Shown here: positions 21,501 through 33,500 of the stretch, one piece after another
Position numbering within the stretch: the stretch's first letter is position 1
Layout of the letters: each line of letters opens with the position of its first letter
Source: Tridacna crocea
Lineage: Eukaryota; Mollusca; Bivalvia; Cardiida; Cardiidae
NCBI GenBank assembly: GCA_943736015.1
Contig: OX031073.1
Location: 27,121,210-27,185,209 of the forward strand
Length of the DNA: 64,000 nt
Direction of reading: 5' to 3'
Program-made: the position numbers and the translations under genes
Notes under the pieces: generated by a model
What the model saw: the letters and a program-made list of their open reading frames with translations, nothing else
What the model was told of the DNA's origin: nothing
Databases searched by the model: none

Positions 21501-24500
21501 AAGAGTTTGTTTTGAAAGTTTTACCAAGGATATTAGCGATTTCTTCTTTACTTTCGTAGTTTCTGTCGTCTACTTTAATATGTGAGTGTTTCATGGTTTG
21601 ATTTTTTCCATTTATTTTCCTTAACATATTCCAAATGGTTGTCATGGGAGTTCTAGAATTAAGTTTAGAAATAAAATCTTTCCAAGAAGATCGTTTTGCT
21701 TGCTTGATAGTGCGTCGAGCCTTAGCTCTCATAATTTTGCAAACATTTAAATTTGTTTTTGTTGGATATTGTTTGAAACGTTTTAAACTATCTTTTCGTT
21801 TTTTAATAGCCTCTTTACAATCATCATTAAACCATGGCTTTTTCTTCTTTGAAGTATTTGTTGAAATCTTTGGGATGCACTGATTCGATACATCAATTAA
21901 AGTTTCCGTGAAAGAAAGCATTGGATCTTCTAAATTTTCAAAATTGTCAATCAGTAATTTTTCATGGCAAAGAATATTGAATTTTTCCCAGTTAGCTTTT
22001 TTAAAATTCCATTTTGGAATTTTCTCATCTTCTATTGTCTCAGTTTCTTGTATAATGATAGGAAAATGGTCACTTCCATGAGAATCTTCACATACTTTCC
22101 ATGCATAATCAAGGTACAAAGAAGGATGGCAAATTGAAAGATCTATTGCTGTAAAAGAACCTGATCCCGGATGCAGGTATGTATGTTGATTGGAATTTAA
22201 TAACATAGATTATTCTCTGCAATGAAATCTTCAATAATTTTACCTCTATCATTGGTATCTGAACAACCCCATAATTCGCTATGTCCATTAAAATCACCAC
22301 ATATGATGTAAGGTTGAGGTAGTTGTAGTAAAAGATTTTCTAAATCATTCTGATCTATTCTTTTATTTGGTGGGATATAAATAGAGCATATAGTTATAGT
22401 TTTATTTAAAGATGCTTTTATTGCTATTGCTTGTAGATTTGTGTTTAAGTCTATCTTCCGATGAGGTATCGTAGAATGTATTATGATAGAAGAACCACCT
22501 GATGCTCTTTGGCAATCATTATGTATGTAGTGATAGGATGAATAATTGCGAATTTCCAAGTTGTCATTGGGGGTTATAAAAGTTTCTTGAAGACAACAAA
22601 TTTGTGGATTTAATAAAGATAAAAGAATTAGTAGTTCATTAAAGTTGGCTTTTAGACCTCTACAATTCCACTGTAAAATTGAGTTTTGACCCATTATACT
22701 TGTATATTGGGAGATTGAATTAACTTAAAAGTTATTTGACTGAGGAGTCTATTTCTAATTCCATAGCTTCTAAATTTTCATATTTATTTGCCAGCTTAAT
22801 AGGATCCTGTGACCCTTTCTTCTGTCTGTTTGATTGTTGTTTGTCTTTTTCTTTTTTATCTGGTTTATTTTTCTGGCTTTTATTTGGTGATGTAGGGCAA
22901 GAATTAGATCTAGAAGCTGATCTTGGTCTGCTAGAGTTCTTTGTTTGGTTAGTCTTTGAACCTGTTTCAGAAGTTTGAGGTGGTTTGACAGATGGAGACG
23001 TGGACTTCGAGGAAGATTTAGCGCCTCCCTCAAAATCCACGGGATCATACTGCGTTCCACATGTTCTCGTCAAAGGTTTTGCTGTTGCTGACTGAACTAT
23101 CTTAGAGTATCTAGGTTCAAAAGCTGTCTCATATTGTTTTTTTGCCTCAAAGTATGAAATCTTTCTGACTCTTTTAATTCTCATAATTTCTTTTTCTCTT
23201 TTCCAGACTTCACAGTCTGTTGATCTTGCACTGTGATCTTTACCACAATTTACACATTTGAATGCTCTTTGGCAGATGCTAGATGTGTGTTTGGATTCAC
23301 CACATCTATCACAGATTACTGCATCTGTGAGCTTGCAGTTGTCTTCATGGTGTCCAAATTTCTGACAATTAAAACAGCGTAGAGGATTTGGGATGAACTG
23401 TTCCACTGGTACTGTACGATAAAAGATTCTAATACTCTGAGGCAAAGTGGTCGTGTTAAAAGTGAGGAGTAGTGTATTTGTTTCAACTTGAACATTGTCT
23501 TTTTTAATTTTGAATCTCTTGCACGCAACAACTCCTTGCGGTGCAAGATATTCAACAATTTTTTCTTCTGTTTCTCCTTTCAGGACTCTGTCTTTCACAA
23601 TTCCTCTGGACTTGTTAAGTGAGTTATGTTCTGAAACTGAGACTTTCAAGTTGTAAAACTTTTTAATTTTCAACAAAGATTCAGTTTGACTTGCTCTTGA
23701 TGTTTCAATGAGTAGAAGTTCGTTTTTTAATTTTTTGACTGATTTTGGAGTGCCTATTAAACTTTCAATTTGTTTTTCTATTATGAAAGGAGACAGAGAT
23801 GTAATGGGCTTTGACTCCTCACTTTTGATAACTAAGAACTTTGTACTGTTTACGTAAGATGTTTCGTTTTCGTTATTCGGTCGGGGTCTTTTGTTTTGGG
23901 AAGCCATGATTTTGACATTTTAATTTCAATAGTTATGCGGTCCACCCTCCTCGGAGCCCTACAAGGGGACGTCTAATGGAAATGGGTTTCCTATTTCCGA
24001 CGCCAGAGCTACATAGCTATCATACTTAACAAACCTTAAGTGAAGAGAAACTACAGGTCTATTAATTAGCCCATCTGCCGCCGCTTTATAAAGGAAAACA
24101 ATGTAAAAGATAAGAAAAAAGAAAAAATCTAACCCGGTTGGTATCATAAGATACAAAGAAAGAAATATAGATAAAAGTATGTAATCCTAAAAGCTAGACA
24201 CGACCGAGCCGATTGAGACGGGTCGGGCCTAACCCATCCCTCTCGTCTATCCGAGGCCAGGGCCAAAGCAGTGTGTTGAGTGCTGGAGATCCCTGGGCAC
24301 TCTCAACTACCAGGTTCCCCTTTTCCGGCATACGAGATGCCACCCACGGCAAACAAGTGGCTTCTGAATCAAAGATAGAAATCTTTTATCAGAAGAAAGT
24401 TTGCTCAATGTAATATTTTCAATGTAGAAAGCTTTTAGATATAGAGTGTTAGCATGATATCTTTAATGATTAGATCTAGTAACTTAGAGCTTACCAAAAT

Positions 24501-27500
24501 TCCTATTATCGATTTCTATTTGAACGTAAGGTTCTAAATTCAAGTGCTTCAAGTTCTTTAAACATATAGTGCTAGAGATTGGAAAAGGTGTTGACGAATA
24601 CAAGAACAAAACATAGATGTTATACACAGATGATGTTATATTCTTCGTCCAGTGTGCTACCCACTGGCACAGATGATACACACACAAATGAGCATGTTAG
24701 TATATGAGATAGGAAAGTATATAGGAAAGATATGTCATCAAAAAATGAAAAATAAAAAATCATTTTTGGAATTAAATTGTTTTGGAAATCCTTTGATCTG
24801 AATTTGTATTGTTCTTTAGTCACTTTTATGTTTAATTTTGGGTTTGTTTATTTTATCTGGAAATATTTAACTGTACTGAATTTAGTGTTTTGTTTTCATA
24901 ATTAAGGTTTATCTTGTTATTTATTTTTTTTTACTTTTGTTTGGATTATTTTGGACCTGTTTTATTATTTTTAGTTCTATTTATTATCGGTCTCCTCTGT
25001 TTCTGGGGACTTTTACCACCCATATGCCACAGAGGCGAAGGCAGCCACCAATTTCTAAGGCCCCGAGTGGCGGGGGCCCACTTTATTCAACTGCGAGCAA
25101 AGTGGCAATGGGTAACTAAGGTATCAGTACGTCTAACTAAGTCCTTAGTAAGTACAACCACGGTTAGATAGTGTCAACTACCTGAAGCGACGTAAACGTT
25201 GTGGTTTCGTCTGCTTAGTACGGGTAAGCTGCAATCATAGAAGTTGTGAAGTTGATAAGACTGAAACTGCAGATTGCATATTCTGGCTCATGCAGCCTTG
25301 GAGTCCTTGGAGGAAAAGATGTTCTTCTAAAACTACAATCAACTGAAGTACACACTACGATTATGTAGGGATAATTAAGGTCTATTAATGTCAACTACTT
25401 TCAAATTAAGGTCACAGTACGGCCACAACACTGTAGTTGACCATTACCAATTTTTGAACATGTTAAAAAATGATGTACTTCCTACGGGCAAATCATAAGT
25501 TCAAGCTCCGTTCATTACTACTTCGAACTACGGTTATCTACGTATAAGTACGTTAAACTGCCTTTGATACGTTCAACTACGTAAGGTATGACTACGGTTT
25601 TAGCTGTTAAAACTCCAATAAAATCAATCTGCAGGTTCAGATAAGACTGCATGTATGCACAGGCTGATCATGGTCCAAGATATTTGAAAACGCCCTGACT
25701 GTCGTCTACGTCCGAGAAGGTTAAGCTGACGCTACTTAATCCTTTTCCAAACAATCCGTTAGGAAAAAGGCTTTTTGAAAACATTGTTTATAAAAAAAAA
25801 GACGGTTACCAGCCTTTTCTACCTATCCCACTATGTTTTCTACCCTTTGAAAGAAACATTTTAGATTTTGAGTTACTATTAATTTGACGGCTGCAAATAC
25901 TTTCAAATTTTGTCATTTGATAATGATTTAAAGACACAGATAAGAAACGGAGATACAGAACATGGATAAACATACCTGGGACACAGACGCTATTGTTAAC
26001 CCTAAAGCCGGTGGTGCATTCACATACATTGGTACTGGGTAGGCAAACGGCGTTGGCATCTAAGCACTGTCCCCTCTCACAAGTCTCATTAATAGCAAGC
26101 TCTTTAAAAAATAAAATAAAGAAGATATGCTCTTTACCAAAGAGGGCAATAAATTGAGTATGGTTAAAGGGATAAAATTCATATTTTAAAGCGTAGGAAA
26201 AAAAAAACCTGCGTTTTTTATCTTTCATTTAATGTGTTGAAACAAGGGATCTTACATGACTGTTGATTTATTATCATTTTTATGATCATTTTTATAGAAC
26301 GAGTTAACTACAATAATAAGAAGCGAGCCTTTGCGAGCGTCATATATATATGGTAGTGAACGGGTTCGATAAAAATAATAGTACATAACCACGAAGGTGA
26401 GATTCAATTTATCACATAAAACGAATAACAGACAAAAAGGTATTGTGCATTATTACCTTCATCCTATGTACCGTTCATGGTTTCATGTTTACAAATTTAA
26501 TTCAGTTTAAAATGTTTACATACAAAACAAGATAGCTGTGTGACATTTACATCGAAAATGGAATGAAACAATCCATTGGGATAAAAATCGAAATAATCAC
26601 AATGGTGTTGGTTTTAAACATCTAATGATGTATTTCTGGCAGTTGTATTACATGAAAATGATAACATTTTCCAAGCATAGACGTCCTTGCAACAACGACG
26701 TCATTTTTCCCACAAACTGGCGAATTACTACGAATTCTGGAACGTGCCTACTTCAGGCATTTGTAACTACAAAGCTTTCCAGTACCGGGACCCTAAAAAC
26801 GACAATACACCAGTGTATTATAAAAATAAGTCATAGATTTATTCCACCGCTGGAGCAGGTTTTATGTGACAAAAAGCACTCTTCCCTAGGTTTGGACAAG
26901 CACGCACATTCTCTAAAGGGTCAGTTGACAAGCATAGCACCATAGGGTAATTTTTTTCATGACAATGATCAATTTCGTGTGCCGGTCCTTATATAGAGAA
27001 ATTTACACTCTTTTTCATATGAAATCGATACGATTTGTTTGTTTGAACGGTATTTTACGCCGCTTTCAGCATTATTCCAATCATATCACTGTGACAGCTT
27101 ACATGTTTTACTGGGTTTCACCAGTACTAGTCTGGGGAGCTAAAGTGCCTTGCCCAAGGGCACTCCTGTGAAAAACCAAGTGGAGCCAGTGAGGCTCAAG
27201 CCTGGATCTTCCAGGTTACATGTCCTACACTTTACCACTGAGCCACACAGGACCCCCATATTTTATTGAATGTAATAACCTTTTACTAAGTAAATTACCT
27301 TAGAAAACGCAGAAAATGTGGAAAAGAGAGACAATACTGGGTGCCATGACGATTTAAAAGCCTTTTTATAATAAAAGATCTGTAAACCACGAGATTGTTT
27401 AGTAAAGGGTTAATATTATATTAAATTTATATGTCCATTACTCTTTGTCTCCCTTTTCACTTTCCCAAGACAGTTTACTTCATTAGAGCCACAGTTGTTT

Positions 27501-30500
27501 TGTCACTTGCAAATGCCTTCATTTAGGAATTCCATTTTCATTTCTTTTATTTTTTTGGTACATAAAGGCTTCAACGAATTGCCTTTTCATACCTAATAAG
27601 ATTATGCAGGGTAGAAACCGTCTTTGCAGTGAATAATATCATTGGACATATCATGCTAACGAATAGTTTTACGTTCGTGCAGCTATATGCTTCACAGTGC
27701 AGAAATACATAGAGGATATTTGTTTTTTTCGGTGAAAGATCGAAATTTATTTCATCGAGTGGACACCATCGGTAATATTTTCACGAGTGGCGCAGCCACG
27801 AGTGAAAATATTACCGATGGTGTTCACGAGATGAAATAAAATTCGATCTTTCACCGAAAAAAACAAATATTCTATTTATTTCATGCTTTTAACCCTTTCT
27901 GGGAGGAGCTTTATCAAAATTCAGTACAGTTCTTTTCCGTTATTCCCCGTGGCGTACCCCTCCCGCATAGCAACGTTACGTCAAGCGCGAGAAATGTAAG
28001 GTATATGACGTCATATTTCCCATCTGGTTGTTAGGCACGCGCAATTTACCTAGGCGACAAGAACGTGAAAATCGGTATTTTCACTGGTGGTACCAGTGTA
28101 AGATCGAAAAATATTTTCACTGCTATTTCTCGATATCCTACCGGAAAGCAGGAAATAAAGGAGTATAGTTTTCTATTACATAAGCTTAGCATCGACAAAT
28201 TCTTACATGGTGCCACAAACGGATTTTCGGTCTTCCGGACATAGCTCGATGAGCTAACCGTTACTTTCTAAGGAAGAAAAGAGTAGTGTGACAACATCAA
28301 TAAAGAACATAAAACAGCCTTACTCTGTACACAATCTCCGGTACTACTGTCTAGATAACGATCAGATGAACATCTGCATGTTGCAGGAGAACCAGAACAT
28401 TCAACATTGCTTCCTCTACATTGGTCCGTTCCGGTGCAGTTCTCCCCAACACATTTCACTGAAATAAAATGATTATTCCTTTCATAATTTTTTCTTATTT
28501 TTCCTGTAACTTCAATTTTTCTTTTGCTTCAAGTAACACTTTAAACGATAGGCAACGAAATTAAAAAAAAGATATCTAGAAAAGCTTAAGAAACTACAAG
28601 ATGGCTACAAGGGTTCAAATAGAAAAATTCGCACTTTTCATTACAGCATGATTAGCATAAAACGCTTTACACATCCGAAGTTCATTAAGGGTTTAAAAGT
28701 TAATAAAAAAACGGTATCTGTTTTTAATTTCAAGCTTAAGACAGAATTCTACTCCTAAATTAACTCATGCAAACAATAACATGTAAAACAATAACATATA
28801 AAAGAACCATTCAATCATTCCTGCTTTTTTAATATCTTTTGATAAGACAAAAACGGACCTAACCTTTACAAGACATGCTTCAATTTGAGCTACATTGAAG
28901 TCTTTTTAATAGAAAAAGGTACGATTAATTTCTGATCTTAACTACTGAGGGTACAGAATATATAGGCACATTAAAGAAACGTCTGATCGAAGTTGTTGAA
29001 AAAAAAGCCTAAGGGTATCTTACATGGCTCGCAGGTTCCGCTGTTTTCATAATAATCCGAGTCACATGCGCAAGTCCCACTGCAAACTGCATTTGGATCT
29101 GAACAAGCGTCTGGCTGTGGACACGTAGCGTTGAGAGCGACCTCTGTCAATGTAACACAAAAGTCACGATTAATCATTTTCCTTTCTTAAACAAACACTT
29201 TTTGTTGAATGCAATGCATCTGGCTTCTACGCCTTACAGTGAGAATATTTAAAAACAAGAATGCTTCCACTACTCTAAGTTATTCTATAAACTGATTTTC
29301 ACATGGAACCCTTGTTCTGTGAGTTTTCTTTATCTCTTTACGATAACTCGCTAGTGTGAGTGAATTACCCTGACATAAAAACACAAATGACATTATTGTT
29401 CACCTAGTCATTTGAAAACGAGAAAAAGAATATCAAAAACGACACACATACTTGCTGAACAGTTTCCACCCGCGGTTGCCCCATTGCTATCGTAAAACCC
29501 TTCTTGGCATTCACACACATTCGTGGTAGAGTCACATACAGAGTCGGAAGGCCCACATTGACCAGGCTCGCAACTAGATCCAAGGTCTTTATCTGCAAAA
29601 ATTAACATAAATGTATCCAGTTCTATTATTCATAGTTTAAGAATGCAGACCTACTCCAACCTTGTCGCTAATATGACGTTTCTCACGTCTGAAATAAGAA
29701 GAACAGTTGCTTTTATCACAGAAAACAGTTTTGCAGATTATCTTCATCGCCACGTGTAAAACAGCGCTTCTCCAAAGCATCCATACTTTGGTCGATTTGA
29801 GTCATCGATAAGCAATGGGCCGTCAAACAACTTCGCCTATATAAGATTGATTTTTGTTCAACTATCAAACCAAGCATTGCTACTGCTGTGTCTCAGCCCG
29901 TGAAAGAAGAATTGAATCGAAGCACGATGACGGTATCATTCAGGCAACCAAATCCAACGAGATTATTTCGAAATTTCAATACAAGTACGCTACTTACTCA
30001 GGACACAGTCTCCGGTTCCAATGTCTAAATAACGATCAGATGGACATCTGCATGTTGAAGGAGAACCAGAACATTCAACATTGCTTCCTCTACATTGGTC
30101 CGTTCCGGTGCAATTCTCCCCAACACATTTCACTGAAAATAGAATTATTTGTATTCCTAAAGTACGAACTTATCCTCAAATTGTGAAAGAGACATTTTAC
30201 ATAAATGGGTCATGTTTGTACTGTATACTTCAATATTCCCCTGCGTTAAAAAATCATGAATAACACGGCTTTCAAACCCTGAAATCTTCTAAAAAATCTG
30301 GAAAGGATTATAAGGAGGCTTCAAGTGTTATTGCTCTGATACATTTAACATCTTTTTTTTCTCCAGTTCCCATAGAAAAGACTTCTCTACTCCTTCATTA
30401 GCAGTATTAAGCAGCCTTCCAGAGATTGAGGTAACAATCTAAACAAGACATGACTTTCATTTCTAAGTGACTTTCTGAATACCTGAAAATGCTGTTTTCA

Positions 30501-33500
30501 TTCGTGTACTGCAATCGATAACGTAGATACGGGTAAATGATAATTCAATTTTCATTCTATCTGTAAAACTGCGATGAAGAGAAAGGTACAGCAACTTGAA
30601 ATCCTAACCACACCCGTTTCAATACTTTTTGGGGTACTGAAAACTTTTATTAGTTTATCAGTCAAAAAGTTCCAATTGATCTTGGTCACTCCTTACAGAA
30701 AATGCAGACTTAGAGCATTATTTAGGAATAGCTTAAGCAAAAATCTCTGTCCATGCAAGAAAAAGAATACACGTAACAGAGGGTATCTTACATGGCTCGC
30801 AGGTTCCGCTGTTTTCATAATAATCCGAGTCACATGCGCAAGTCCCACTGCAAACTGCATTTGGATCTGAACAAGCGTCTGGCTGTGGACACGTAGCGTT
30901 GAGAGCGACCTCTGTCAATGTAACACAAAAGTCACGATTAATCATTTTCCTTTCTTAAACAAACACTTTTTGTTGAATGCAATGCATCTGGCTTCTACGC
31001 CTTACAGTGAGAATATTTAAAAACAAGAATGCTTCCACTACTCTAAGTTATTCTATAAACTGATTTTCACATGGGACCCTTGTTCTGTGAGTTTTCTTTA
31101 TCTCTTTACGATAACTCGCCAGTGTGAGTGAATTACCCTGACATAAAAACACAAATGACATTATTGTTCACCTAGTCATTTGAAAACGAGAAAAAGAATA
31201 TCAAAAACGACACACATACTTGCTGAACAGTTTCCACCCGCGGTTGCCCCATTGCTATCGTAAAACCCTTCTTGGCATTCACACACATTCGTGGTAGAGT
31301 CACATACAGAGTCGGAAGGCCCACATTGACCAGGCTCGCAACTAGATCCAAGGTCTTTATCTGCAAAAATTAACATAAATGTATCCAGTTCTATTATTCA
31401 TAGTTTAAGAATGCAGACCTACTCCAACCTTGTCGCTAATATGACGTTTCTCACGTCTGAAATAAGAAGAACAGTTGCTTTTATCACAGAAAACAGTTTT
31501 GCAGATTATCTTCATCGCCACGTGTAAAACAGCGCTTCTCCAAAGCATCCATACTTTGGTCGATTTGAGTCATCGATAAGCAATGGGCCGTCAAACAACT
31601 TCGCCTATATAAGATTGATTTTTGTTCAACTATCAAACCAAGCATTGCTACTGCTGTGTCTCAGCCCGTGAAAGAAGAACTGAATCGAAGCACGATGACG
31701 GTATCATTCAGGCAACCAAATCCAACGAGATTATTTCGAAATTTCAATACAAGTACGCTACTTACTCAGGACACAGTCTCCGGTTCCAATGTCTAAATAA
31801 CGATCAGATGGACATCTGCATGTTGAAGGAGAACCAGAACATTCAACATTACTTCCTCTACATTGGTCCGTTCCGGTGCAATTCTCCCCAACACATTTCA
31901 CTGAAAATAGAATTATTTGTATTCTTAAAGTACGAACTTATCCTCAAATTGTGAAAGAGACATTTTACATAAATGGGTCATGTTTGTACTGTATACTTCA
32001 ATATTCCCCTGCGTTAAAAAAATCATGAATAACACGGCTTTCAAACCCTGAGATCTAAAAAATCTGGAAAGGATTATAAGGAGGCTTCAAGTGTTATTGC
32101 TCTGATACATTTAACATCTTTCTTTTCTCCAGTTCCCATAGAAAAGACTTCTCTACTCCTTCATTAGCAGTATTAAGCAGCCTTCCAGAGATTGAGGTAA
32201 CAATCTAAACAAGACATGACTTTCATTTCTAAGTGACTTTCTGAATACCTGAAAATGCTGTTTTCATTCGTGTACTGCAATCGATAATGTAGATACGGGT
32301 AAATGATAATTCAATTTTCATTCTATCTGTAAAACTGCGATGAAGAGAAAGGTACAGCAACTTGAAATCCTAACCACACCCGTTTCAATACTTTTTGGGG
32401 TACTGAAAACTTTTATTAGTTTATCAGTCAAAAAGTTCCAATTGATCTTGGTCACTCCTTACAGAAAATGCAGACTTAGAGCATTATTTAGGAATAGCTT
32501 AAGCAAAAATCTCTGTCCATGCAAGAAAAAGAATACACGTAACAGAGGGTATCTTACATGGCTCGCAGGTTCCGCTGTTTTCATAATAATCCGAGTCACA
32601 TGCGCAAGTCCCACTGCAAACTGCATTTGGATCTGAACAAGCGTCTGGCTGTGGACACGTAGCGTTGAGAGCGACCTCTGTCAATGTAACACAAAAGTCA
32701 CGATTAAACATTTTCCTTTCTTAAACAAACACTTTTTGTTGAATGCAATGCATCTGGCTTCTACGCCTTACAGTGAGAATATTTAAAAACAAGAATGCTT
32801 CCACTACTCTAAGTTATTCTATAAACTGATTTTCACATGGGACCCTTGTTCTGTGAGTTTTCTTTATCTCTTTACGATAACTCGCCAGTGTGAGTGAATT
32901 ACCCTGACATAAAAACACAAATGACATTATTGTTCACCTAGTCATTTGAAAACGAGAAAAAGAATATCAAAAACGACACACATACTTGCTGAACAGTTTC
33001 CACCCGCGGTTGCCCCATTGCTATCGTAAAACCCTTCTTGGCATTCACACACATTCGTGGTAGAGTCACATACAGAGTCGGAAGGCCCACATTGACCAGG
33101 CTCGCAACTAGATCCAAGGTCTTTATCTGCAAAAATTAACATAAATGTATCCAGTTCTATTATTCATAGTTTAAGAATGCAGACCTACTCCAACCTTGTC
33201 GCTAATATGACGTTTCTCACGTCTGAAATAAGAAGAACAGTTGCTTTTATCACAGAAAACAGTTTTGCAGATTATCTTCATCGCCACGTGTAAAACAGCG
33301 CTTCTCCAAAGCATCCATACTTTGGTCGATTTGAGTCATCGATAAGCAATGGGCCGTCAAACAACTTCGCCTATATAAGATTGATTTTTGTTCAACTATC
33401 AAACCAAGCATTGCTACTGCTGTGTCTCAGCCCGTGAAAGAAGAACTGAATCGAAGCACGATGACGGTATCATTCAGGCAACCAAATCCAACGAGATTAT

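Larger units (their letters stand above)
18904..25079 (-). mobile_element. Nearly full-length RNase-H-bearing non-LTR retrotransposon (I-like group), inactive copy
   Basis: It is flanked by the 11-base direct duplication actttattcaa (18893-18903 and 25080-25090). On its own strand the order is: GC-rich 5' end, ~1.17-kb 5' UTR, ORF1 (23907-22732), a 37-base gap, ORF2 (22694-19015) with AP-endonuclease, reverse transcriptase, RNase H and a C-terminal Cys/His motif, a short 3' UTR, and a tail of AAATGAT-type repeats. RNase H after the RT separates it from Jockey, RTE and CR1 types and places it in the I-like superfamily (I, Nimb or Loa-like; not resolved). The flanks share the same degenerate 'tacgttcaactacg' repeat, consistent with one insertion splitting one host sequence. 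It lies in sense orientation within the host intron. ORF2 is broken, so this copy cannot move itself. Confidence 0.9.
18355..25975 (-). other. 7.6-kb intron between module Z and the lectin domain
   Basis: This GT/AG intron is mostly one retroelement (18904-25079); without it the intron would be about 1.4 kb. It also holds a half copy of the foldback core (about 18508-18596), a degenerate repeat rich in 'tacgttcaactacg' words on both sides of the retroelement (about 18735-18900 and 25100-25600), and a MITE-like copy at 25733-25930. Confidence 0.75.
26102..28323 (-). other. Intron between module exons C0 and Z
   Basis: 2,222-base GT/AG intron. Nothing was recognised from 26110 to 27110. It then contains a tRNA-derived SINE (27125-27258), a short MITE end (about 27300-27412), and a hairpin-bearing repeat (27716-28100). 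Confidence 0.7.

Noticed and set aside
21635..21883. Plus-strand 82-codon ORF
   Set aside because: Antisense of the retrotransposon ORF2 segment between endonuclease and RT; no features of its own.
22736..22978. Plus-strand ORF with hydrophobic Phe/Leu-rich translation
   Set aside because: Antisense of the low-complexity C-terminus of retrotransposon ORF1.
18904..25079. Retroelement considered as Jockey or RTE type
   Set aside because: A complete RNase H domain follows the RT, which Jockey and RTE elements lack in this form; the three-knuckle ORF1 also points to the I-like group.
29404..29598. A 64-codon minus-strand ORF overlapping exon B in another frame
   Set aside because: Out of frame with the phase-consistent module, with no cysteine pattern; a shadow frame.
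29836..29848. ctatataag in each unit as a plus-strand TATA box
   Set aside because: It lies in the C-B intron, varies to ctgtataag in several units, and no plus-strand gene follows.
29854..30186. A 110-codon plus-strand ORF (starting MFN.QTKHCYCC) conserved in all 20 units
   Set aside because: It is the antisense of exon C and its flanking intron. It is conserved only because the whole unit is; the minus strand has proper splice sites and cysteine spacing there.
30574..30870. A 98-codon plus-strand ORF (MKRKVQQLEIL) in units 1-19
   Set aside because: It runs across the A-to-C intron and the antisense of exon A. No domain, and identity among units extends equally outside it.
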